Below, in pieces: positions 1 through 4,933 of a DNA stretch of 6,772 bases; positions within the stretch are counted from its first letter, which is position 1, and the number at the start of each line of letters is the position of its first letter. The notes under the pieces are model-generated. The model ran no database searches. It was not told where the DNA came from and was given only the letters and a program-made list of their open reading frames with translations. The stretch comes from an uncultured Sphingobacteriia bacterium. GTDB taxonomy: Bacteria > Bacteroidota > Bacteroidia > Chitinophagales > Chitinophagaceae. The position numbers and the translations under genes are program-made. Location of the stretch: assembly GCA_945957225.1 (NCBI GenBank), contig CAMFKK010000134.1:1-6772 (forward strand), given 5' to 3'.

Positions 1-46
1 AGATAGGCTCCGGTCTCGTGGGCTCGGAGATGTGTATAAGAGACAG
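1..46 (+). other. Illumina Nextera i7 adapter (non-genomic sequence)
   Basis: These bases are library-construction sequence, not organism DNA. Bases 1-4 (AGAT) match the 3' end of the P7 primer. Bases 5-12 (AGGCTCCG) sit where the 8-nt i7 index belongs; the reverse complement CGGAGCCT matches, from memory, Nextera XT index N720. Bases 13-46 are the full 34-nt Nextera read-2 transposase adapter. Its last 19 bases, 28-46 (AGATGTGTATAAGAGACAG), are the Tn5 mosaic end. Genomic sequence starts at base 47. This marks an untrimmed contig end and explains why the first gene lacks its 5' part. It should be removed before any homology or mobile-element analysis; it is not a natural Tn5 insertion. Confidence 0.98.
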
Positions 47-370
47 GTTGGAATGAATGCCGTAATCATGGACAATGTGGTTCTGGGTGAAGGATCAATT
101 GTTGGCGCACTAAGCTTTGTAAAAGCAGATGAACAATTTGCATCGCGTAGCTTAATTGTGGGCAATCCCGCAAAAAAAATCAAGGACGTTACCGATGAAA
201 TGTTGGATTGGAAAACAACTGGTACGCAATTATATCAGGCACTTCCCAAAGAAATGCAAGAACAATGGGAACCCTGCCAACCCTTGAGAGCAATTCCAAG
301 CAATCAACCAGCGCAAGAAAGCCTTTATCAGACCTGGAATGAGTTGAAAGCTGCTGCCAAAAAAGATTGA
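47..370 (+). CDS. paaY: PaaY-like gamma-carbonic-anhydrase-family hexapeptide protein, 5'-truncated
   Basis: This is the C-terminal 107 residues of a left-handed beta-helix (hexapeptide-repeat) protein of the gamma-carbonic anhydrase family, closest by eye to PaaY. The reading begins VGMNAVIMDNVVLGEGSIVG, which closely follows E. coli PaaY ([20 protein letters not shown]). The match continues through IVGNPAKKIK and WKTTGTQLYQAL to a C-terminal EPCQPLR resembling the PaaY tail. Known family members are trimeric; PaaY has thioesterase activity on CoA adducts in phenylacetate degradation, and relatives are zinc carbonic anhydrases. The metal-binding histidines and active-site residues lie in the missing N-terminal half, so activity cannot be judged. 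The open frame continues upstream to 32, but its first five codons (MYKRQ) come from the adapter. No other paa gene is visible, so a role in phenylacetate catabolism is not supported. The natural stop is TGA at 368-370, 44 nt before obg. Confidence 0.88.
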   Translation, partial: VGMNAVIMDNVVLGEGSIVGALSFVKADEQFASRSLIVGNPAKKIKDVTDEMLDWKTTGTQLYQALPKEMQEQWEPCQPLRAIPSNQPAQESLYQTWNELKAAAKKD

Positions 371-372
371 CG

Positions 373-380
373 TAACTTTG
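373..380 (+). promoter_or_regulatory. Candidate Bacteroidota -7 element for obg
   Basis: TAACTTTG fits the Bacteroidota -7 consensus TAnnTTTG exactly. It lies directly after the stop of the preceding gene and 34 nt before the obg start, which would give a leader of roughly 25-30 nt. The -33 position is poor: only GCTG (350-353) is found at the expected 19-nt spacing, against a TTTG consensus. An 8-bp palindrome AACCGGTT (386-393) sits around the expected transcription start. If the promoter is real, obg is transcribed independently of the paaY-like gene, at least in part. Confidence 0.45.
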
Positions 381-414
381 CCGTCAACCGGTTAATAGCC
401 ACAATTTTCAAATA

Positions 415-1419
415 GTGTCAGAGAAAAACAACTTTATAGATTATATCCGCATTTTTGCACGTTCTGGTCATGGCGGACCAGGAGCTTCACACTTGATGCG
501 TAATAAATTAACTGCCATGGGTGGACCCGATGGTGGCGATGGTGGACGTGGCGCGCATATTATCCTCAAAGGCAATAGCAATCTTTGGACCCTTTTGCAC
601 CTGCGTTATTTTAAAAACGTATTGGCTGAAAATGGTGAAAGAGGTAGCAAGAATAATTGTACGGGAAAGGATGGAGCAGATATTATCATAGAAGTCCCAT
701 TAGGAACTGTGGCAAGAGATGAAGAAACTGGAGAGATTGAAGCCGAAATTTTAGAAGATGGTCAAGAAATCATTTGGTTGCGTGGTGGCAGAGGAGGTTT
801 GGGAAATAGCAATTTTGCAACGCCTACCAATCAAGTACCAGATCATGCTCAGCCAGGTGAACCAGGTGTAGAGGGTTGGAAAAATCTTGAGCTGAAAGTA
901 TTGGCAGACGTGGGTTTGGTGGGATTTCCAAATGCAGGAAAATCTACCTTATTGTCTGTACTTACTGCCGCAAAACCCAAAATTGCTAACTATGCATTCA
1001 CCACATTAGTTCCGCAATTAGGTATGGTGGAATATAGGGATAACAAATCTTTTTGTATTGCCGACTTACCAGGTATTATTGAAGGTGCCGCAGAAGGAAA
1101 GGGATTGGGACATCGTTTTCTGCGTCATATTGAACGCAATTCAGCCTTATTGTTTTTGATTCCGGCAGATAGTGATGATCACAGAAAAGAGTTTGAGATT
1201 TTAAGAAATGAATTATTAGAATACAACCCTGAACTGCTACAAAAAGACTTTGTTATAGCCGTTAGTAAGTCTGATATGTTGGATGATGAACTAAAAAAAG
1301 AAATCATTAAGGAATTACCCAAAGGCATTCCTATTGTCTTTATTTCTTCTATTACCAATAAAGGATTGACTGAATTAAAGGACTTGCTTTGGGATACTTT
1401 GAATAAGCCACAAAAATAA
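415..1419 (+). CDS. obg: Obg/CgtA family GTPase, ribosome-associated
   Basis: This is the conserved, usually essential Obg GTPase, which binds the 50S subunit and links ribosome assembly to nucleotide levels. Residues 1-160 form the glycine-rich Obg fold (GGPDGGDGGRG at 36-46; NFATPTNQVPDHAQPGEPG at 133-151). The G domain follows: G1 GFPNAGKST 170-178, G2 region YAFTTLVP 193-200, G3 DLPG 217-220, G4 SKSD 284-287 and G5 SSIT 311-314. G4 has Ser in place of the usual Asn of NKxD while keeping the Lys and Asp. At 334 residues it ends soon after the G domain, without the C-terminal OCT domain found in some Firmicute Obg proteins. The start is GTG at 415. It gives an N-terminus (SEKNNFIDYIRIFARSGHGG) that aligns with the family, and no ATG lies nearby in frame. 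It stands alone between a candidate promoter and a strong terminator. Confidence 0.97.
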   Translation: MSEKNNFIDYIRIFARSGHGGPGASHLMRNKLTAMGGPDGGDGGRGAHIILKGNSNLWTLLHLRYFKNVLAENGERGSKNNCTGKDGADIIIEVPLGTVARDEETGEIEAEILEDGQEIIWLRGGRGGLGNSNFATPTNQVPDHAQPGEPGVEGWKNLELKVLADVGLVGFPNAGKSTLLSVLTAAKPKIANYAFTTLVPQLGMVEYRDNKSFCIADLPGIIEGAAEGKGLGHRFLRHIERNSALLFLIPADSDDHRKEFEILRNELLEYNPELLQKDFVIAVSKSDMLDDELKKEIIKELPKGIPIVFISSITNKGLTELKDLLWDTLNKPQK

Positions 1420-1452
1420 TTGACTAATTAAGTAGTTGATTTACAATAGATT

Positions 1453-1485
1453 AAACCCTGTTAACTTTTAGCTAACAGGGTTTTT
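1453..1485 (+). terminator. Rho-independent terminator of obg
   Basis: AAACCCTGTTA (1453-1463) pairs perfectly with TAACAGGGTTT (1473-1483), an 11-bp stem closing a 9-nt loop. The right arm runs into TTTTT at 1481-1485 and a further T/A-rich run to about 1494. It lies 33 nt after the obg stop codon and is a classic intrinsic terminator. Confidence 0.92.
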
Positions 1486-1493
1486 ATATTTTT

Positions 1494-1689
1494 TGGGGGT
1501 TACCTTTCTTTCAATTGAGTATTAACTGTTGTAACAGCGACCGAGGATGTACATCTTTAAATACCGGTCAATCTCGCTGATTTGCACGCTTCGAAGCTAC
1601 GCTTCACCATCTAAGAAAATTGCTTGTTGTATTTGACGACTGCCGACTGCCGTGTCATGAAGATTTTTTTATCGTCACAAATTTATTAA
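1494..1689. repeat. Palindrome-rich non-coding spacer with a short tandem repeat
   Basis: No credible gene lies here. The stretch contains several short inverted repeats. CAGCGA (1535-1540) can pair with TCGCTG (1574-1579), and CCG (1541-1543) with CGG (1565-1567). GATGTACATC (1546-1555) and GCTTCGAAGC (1588-1597) are perfect 10-bp palindromes. GAAGC (1593-1597) can pair instead with GCTTC (1601-1605), so two hairpins compete for the same arm. TGACGA (1634-1639) can pair with TCGTCA (1672-1677). A tandem repeat of CGACTGC, two units plus CG, occupies 1637-1652. The region looks locally more GC-rich than its surroundings. It could be the remnant of a dispersed repeat, a structured leader for the next gene, or chance. 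No promoter fits well; the nearest is TGTATTTG (1628-1635), which differs from TAnnTTTG at one position and has no good -33 partner. Confidence 0.4.
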
Positions 1690-1707
1690 TTGAAAAATTA
1701 CAACATC

Positions 1708-2133
1708 ATGAAAAACCAAACATTGAACACCATCGCCAAAAGAATTTTCTTGGGTAACATTGTTGCCGCTATGTTTATTCTTTCAGCAAACGCAACCACA
1801 GTAAATAACAAGTCTTGGGATATTGATCCTACAGGCAAAAAAGCAGAAGTAAAATTTGTAGGCTCAGCTTCTGAGAACCTGTTTTTCAACGTAAAATACA
1901 GCAATGAAACTGGTGCAAATTTTAAAGTATTTGTTCTAGACGAAAACGGTGAAACCTTGTTCCAAGAGCGTTACAACGATAAGAATTTTGACAAAAAATT
2001 CATGTTCCCAGGTAACCCAGACGTAAGCAAATTGACCTTCTTAATTCAATCTGATAAAGGATTGTTCAAAGAAATCTTTGACGTAAAAGTAATTACCCAT
2101 GTTGTTGCTGAAGTAAGCGTTAAAAAAGGATAA
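1708..2133 (+). CDS. Small exported protein of unknown function
   Basis: This is a 141-residue protein with a Sec signal peptide: basic start (MKNQTLNTIAKR), hydrophobic core (IFLGNIVAAMFILS) and an ANA|TT site predicting cleavage after residue 29. The mature 112 residues alternate short hydrophobic and polar stretches, suggesting an all-beta fold (for example AEVKFVG, FNVKYSN, FKVFVLDENGETLFQERY, KLTFLIQ, FDVKVITHVV). There is no Cys lipobox and no membrane segment after the signal, so a soluble periplasmic or secreted protein is likely. The pattern recalls small uncharacterised exported proteins seen in Bacteroidota, and the beta-rich region loosely resembles T9SS-type C-terminal sorting domains, but I do not recognise a defined family. 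The frame is open upstream to a TTG at 1690; the ATG at 1708 is preferred because it follows an A-rich leader (AAAAATTACAACATC) and gives a clean signal peptide. A terminator follows 23 nt after the stop. Confidence 0.85.
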   Translation: MKNQTLNTIAKRIFLGNIVAAMFILSANATTVNNKSWDIDPTGKKAEVKFVGSASENLFFNVKYSNETGANFKVFVLDENGETLFQERYNDKNFDKKFMFPGNPDVSKLTFLIQSDKGLFKEIFDVKVITHVVAEVSVKKG

Positions 2134-2156
2134 TTAGTAAGTAGTAGTATATGAGA

Positions 2157-2188
2157 AAAACCCCGCATCAGTATTGGTGCGGGGTTTT
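2157..2188. terminator. Strong, probably bidirectional terminator between convergent genes
   Basis: AAAACCCCGCA (2157-2167) pairs with TGCGGGGTTTT (2178-2188). The stem extends by T-G, C-G and A-T pairs (2168-2170 with 2175-2177) to a GTAT tetraloop, giving about 14 bp. The plus strand reads into TTTTCTGTTT. The minus strand reads into five Ts (complement of 2156-2160). It can therefore end both the exported-protein gene from the left and the lipoprotein gene, whose stop is at 2243, from the right. Confidence 0.92.
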
Positions 2189-2242
2189 CTGTTTATAGTA
2201 TTGCATTAATTACCTAATAGCTTAAGGGCCATGGCTATAGAT

Positions 2243-2932
2243 CTATTTATCTTCTATAGGACTAAGTAATACAGCCTGGGTGTTGACGCCTTTATTAAAA
2301 CCTCTAAGTACCAAGGTATAAGACTTACCTGCAGTTGCATTAAAACCAGGTAACTGTGTTATCAAAACATTGGTTCCTGCTACCACGGCAGAAACGCTAA
2401 ATGGCCCTGGATCTATGGCAGTATAAGAAACATAAGCACCTGTGTTTTTATGATCCAAATAGGTTCTACTAGTAAATAATTTATTAGAGGTATTTCCCGC
2501 TTTAATAATATCAAGTGAAGGAGTGCCACTTACATAATTAAAAAATCGTACAAAAGCTTTTCCTGCTGGCGGATCAGTACGGTCATCCTGAAAAATATCG
2601 CCTTTTAAAATAGCTACAGAATCATATACAATGGCTGAATAATGATTGTTAGCAGCCAGGGCAATATTACCTGCTAATAAAATATTAGCTGTTGTTGCCT
2701 GATTTACAGACAAAGAAGTAGCAGCAGCATTAATAGACTGATAACCTGAAGGTCCTGGATAAGATACATTTCCTACAACCAAGGCACTATTTAAATATAG
2801 GTCCATGGCGCTAGAGTTGGGAGACAGATTAATAAAACGCAAACTAGCCGATGATTGGTCATTAGATTTTTTACAAGAAATACTCAAAAAGATACATAGT
2901 ACTGCTGCAACTGATAGAATGTGATTTTTCAT
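2243..2932 (-). CDS. Lipoprotein with two DUF4397-like repeats
   Basis: This is a 229-residue lipoprotein. The signal peptide (residues 1-19, hydrophobic LSVAAVLCIFLSIS) ends in a lipobox with the lipidated Cys at position 20, followed by Lys-Lys, a common arrangement in Bacteroidota. The mature part holds two related units. One starts LRFINLSPNSSAMDLYLN (31-48). The other starts FVRFFNYVSGTPSLDIIKA (127-145). Each opens with a [VL]RF-x-N strand, then a short loop and a (L)D(L/I) strand, and each ends near an alternating strand (HYSAIVYDS 97-105; SYTLVLRG 204-211). This is the style of DUF4397, an immunoglobulin-like beta domain of unknown function found in extracytoplasmic proteins. Attachment to the outer or inner membrane cannot be told from the sequence. 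The start ATG (complement of 2930-2932) directly precedes the signal peptide. The gene is separated from typA upstream by that gene's terminator, so it needs its own promoter, which I could not identify. Confidence 0.88.
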   Translation of the reverse strand: MKNHILSVAAVLCIFLSISCKKSNDQSSASLRFINLSPNSSAMDLYLNSALVVGNVSYPGPSGYQSINAAATSLSVNQATTANILLAGNIALAANNHYSAIVYDSVAILKGDIFQDDRTDPPAGKAFVRFFNYVSGTPSLDIIKAGNTSNKLFTSRTYLDHKNTGAYVSYTAIDPGPFSVSAVVAGTNVLITQLPGFNATAGKSYTLVLRGFNKGVNTQAVLLSPIEDK

Positions 2933-2983
2933 TGATGCTTTTATAAATGATGGGAGTGTAATATTAAGGTATTTTTAATGCAC

Positions 2984-3011
2984 AAAAAAGCCCCGAAAAA
3001 ATCGGGGCTTT
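2984..3011 (-). terminator. Rho-independent terminator of typA
   Basis: AAAGCCCCGA (2987-2996) pairs perfectly with TCGGGGCTTT (3002-3011) around a 5-nt loop of As. Read on the minus strand, the 10-bp GC-rich stem is followed by six Ts (complement of 2984-2989). It starts 29 nt after the typA stop codon and insulates the downstream lipoprotein gene. Confidence 0.93.
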
Positions 3012-3040
3012 GATTATTTAGAAAGCATTGAAAATCAAAA

Positions 3041-4855
3041 TTATCCAACTGCTTCACTCTGCATGCTCTTTGAGCTTTTCTTCCTGTCCTCTTCATTTAG
3101 GATTACTTTACGCATGCGGATATTTTTGGGAGTCACTTCAATACACTCGTCTTGTTGAATGTATTCCATACACTCTTCCAAAGTGAATTGCAATTTTGGT
3201 GTAATTCTAACGCTGTCATCACTACCGCTTGCACGGTGGTTGGTCAGCTTCTTCATTTCAACTGCATTTACATTCAGGTCACCTGGCTTAATATGTTCGG
3301 CTATAATTTGTCCAACATATACTTCTTCACCCGGTTCAATAAAGAAAGCACCACGATCCTGTAATTTATCAATTGAATAAGCCGTGGTGGTTCCTTGGAA
3401 TTTAGAAATCAACACCCCATTATTTCTTCCTGGGATAGGCCCTTTCCAAGGTTTGTATTCAATAAAGCGGTGGGCCATTACTGCCTCACCAGCAGTGTTG
3501 GTTAACATTTGAGAACGAAGACCAATCAAACCTCTTGAAGGAATTTCAAACTCCAAGTGTTGCATTTGACCCTTGCTTTCCATGATCTGCATTTCACCCT
3601 TACGTTGGGTAACCAAATCAATTACTTTACCGCTGAATTCAGAAGGAACGTCAACAACCAAATTTTCATAAGGCTCGTGTTTCTTACCATCAATGGTTTT
3701 TACCAATACCTGAGGATTACCTACAGTTAATTCATATCCTTCTCTGCGCATGGTTTCTACCAAGATACCCAAGTGCAAGATCCCGCGTCCAAATACTAAG
3801 AAGCTATCAGCACTATCAGTATCTTCTACGCGCAATGCCAAGTTCTTTTCGGTTTCCTTCATCAAACGATCACGCAAGTGACGTGAGGTAACAAACTTAC
3901 CATCCTTACCAAAGAAAGGTGAGTTATTAATGCTGAAAGTCATGCTCATGGTGGGTTCATCCACACTGATGGTTGGTAAAGCTTCTGGATTGTCAATATC
4001 AGCAATGGTATCACCAATATTAAAATCTTCCAATCCAACCACGGCGCAAAGGTCACCGGAAAGAACTTCTGTTACTTTGCGTTTACCCATGCCTTCAAAC
4101 ACGTATAATTCTTTTACTTTATTTCTTTTGAAAGTACCATCAGCAGCAACTAATGCAATGTTCTGGCCTTCTTTGATGGAGCCACGGGTTACTTTACCAA
4201 TGGCAATCCTTCCTAAGAATGAAGAATAGTCCAAAGAAGTAATCTGTAATTGCAAAGTTCCTTCGTTTACTTTAGGAGCAGGAACATGCTTGATAATACC
4301 ATCCATCAATGGAAGAATATCTTCTGTTTTGGTCAGGCTATCATTAAACCAACCATTCTTACCACTACCATAATAGGTAGGGAAATTCAATTGTTCTTCT
4401 GTTGCGTCTAAGTTGAAGAAAAGTTCAAAAACTGCATCGTGCACTTCATCAGGACGACAGTTTTCTTTATCTACTTTGTTGATTACCACAATAGGGTGCA
4501 GATTCAGGTGCAGGGCTTTTTGTAATACAAAGCGAGTTTGAGGCATTGGTCCTTCAAAAGCATCCACTAAAAGGATTACCCCATCGGCCATTTTCAAAAC
4601 GCGTTCTACTTCACCGCCAAAATCACTGTGGCCGGGAGTATCAATCACATTTATCTTAACTCCGTTATAGGTAACGGCTGCATTCTTACTGAAGATAGTG
4701 ATACCACGTTCTCTTTCAAGATCGTTGCTATCCATAATCAATTCTCCGGTATCCTGGTTGTCGCGGAATACCTTGGTAGTTTGCAAAATGCGGTCTACCA
4801 GTGTGGTTTTGCCATGATCCACGTGGGCGATAATGGCAATGTTTCTTATTTCCAT
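3041..4855 (-). CDS. typA: TypA/BipA ribosome-associated translational GTPase
   Basis: This is a full-length (604-residue) TypA/BipA, an elongation-factor-G-like GTPase that binds the ribosome and in other bacteria supports 50S assembly and growth under stress or cold. The G domain shows G1 AHVDHGKTT 10-18, switch I ERGITI 49-54, G3 DTPGH 72-76, G4 NKVD 126-129 and a G5 region GSGKNGW 163-169. Domain II begins near residue 200 (LQLQITSLDYSSFLGRIAIG). EF-G-like domains III and V follow (GRGILHLGILVETMRREGYE 357-375; PSRGLIGLRSQMLTNTAGE 439-457), then the TypA-specific C-terminal domain with HIKPGDLNVNAVEMKKLTNH (521-540) and TPKNIRMRK (575-583). Length and motifs are complete, with no sign of damage. 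The start ATG is the complement of 4853-4855; MEIRNIAIIAHVDHGKTTL is the standard family N-terminus. A strong promoter lies just upstream and a terminator just downstream, so it is probably monocistronic. Confidence 0.98.
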   Translation of the reverse strand: MEIRNIAIIAHVDHGKTTLVDRILQTTKVFRDNQDTGELIMDSNDLERERGITIFSKNAAVTYNGVKINVIDTPGHSDFGGEVERVLKMADGVILLVDAFEGPMPQTRFVLQKALHLNLHPIVVINKVDKENCRPDEVHDAVFELFFNLDATEEQLNFPTYYGSGKNGWFNDSLTKTEDILPLMDGIIKHVPAPKVNEGTLQLQITSLDYSSFLGRIAIGKVTRGSIKEGQNIALVAADGTFKRNKVKELYVFEGMGKRKVTEVLSGDLCAVVGLEDFNIGDTIADIDNPEALPTISVDEPTMSMTFSINNSPFFGKDGKFVTSRHLRDRLMKETEKNLALRVEDTDSADSFLVFGRGILHLGILVETMRREGYELTVGNPQVLVKTIDGKKHEPYENLVVDVPSEFSGKVIDLVTQRKGEMQIMESKGQMQHLEFEIPSRGLIGLRSQMLTNTAGEAVMAHRFIEYKPWKGPIPGRNNGVLISKFQGTTTAYSIDKLQDRGAFFIEPGEEVYVGQIIAEHIKPGDLNVNAVEMKKLTNHRASGSDDSVRITPKLQFTLEECMEYIQQDECIEVTPKNIRMRKVILNEEDRKKSSKSMQSEAVG

Positions 4856-4872
4856 GTAAATTTTTAAGGCTG

Positions 4873-4903
4873 CAAAGGTACGGCTTTAGTCCCGAGGGGC
4901 AAT
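4873..4903 (-). promoter_or_regulatory. Bacteroidota-type promoter of typA
   Basis: On the minus strand, TACCTTTG (complement of 4873-4880) matches the -7 consensus TAnnTTTG exactly. ATTG (complement of 4900-4903) lies upstream across a spacer of exactly 19 nt, matching the -33 consensus TTTG in three of four bases. The predicted transcription start is around 4866-4869, leaving a leader of only about 11-14 nt before the typA ATG, too short for a regulatory leader. This is the best promoter in the window. Confidence 0.8.
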
Positions 4904-4907
4904 GGGC

Positions 4908-4933
4908 AAACCAAAACTTAACAGCTTTGGTTT
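4908..4933 (-). terminator. Hairpin at the end of the HGSNAT-like gene (weak terminator)
   Basis: On the minus strand AAACCAAAGCT (complement of 4923-4933) pairs with AGTTTTGGTTT (complement of 4908-4918), an 11-bp stem with one G-U pair and a GTTA loop. The stem begins inside the stop codon (complement of 4932-4934). It lacks a U-tract; the next bases are GCCC. It may act as an imperfect terminator or an RNA 3'-end stabiliser. It lies 4 nt upstream of the typA -33 element. Confidence 0.5.

Noticed and set aside
28..46. Tn5 mosaic end as sign of a natural transposon or IS50 insertion
   Set aside because: It is embedded in the complete synthetic Nextera adapter with index and P7 tail, has no transposase or second end, and sits at the contig edge.
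1494..1689. CRISPR array or tRNA in the palindrome-rich spacer
   Set aside because: Repeats are too short and irregularly spaced for CRISPR, and no cloverleaf with TψC and anticodon arms can be drawn.
1690..1707. TTG at 1690 as an upstream start of the exported protein
   Set aside because: It would add MKNYNI before a normal Met; the ATG at 1708 has a better A-rich leader and gives a standard signal peptide.
1698..1904. 68-codon minus-strand open frame opposite the exported-protein gene
   Set aside because: It is a shadow of the signal-peptide-coding gene, with no separate start context or family resemblance.
2228..2250. GCCATGGC palindrome and neighbouring CTATAG repeats after the lipoprotein stop as an operator
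   Set aside because: They lie at the 3' ends of convergent genes, where no promoter is expected, and are short enough to be chance.
3152..3380. Two overlapping plus-strand open frames inside typA
   Set aside because: They lie antisense to the conserved C-terminal part of TypA, read as low-complexity Ser/Phe/Cys-rich peptides and have no family features.
3930..4229. 99-codon plus-strand open frame inside typA
   Set aside because: It is antisense to conserved TypA domain II coding sequence and shows no independent motif.
4628..4867. 79-codon plus-strand open frame across the typA start and promoter
   Set aside because: It is antisense to the conserved G domain; composition and lack of homology mark it as a shadow.
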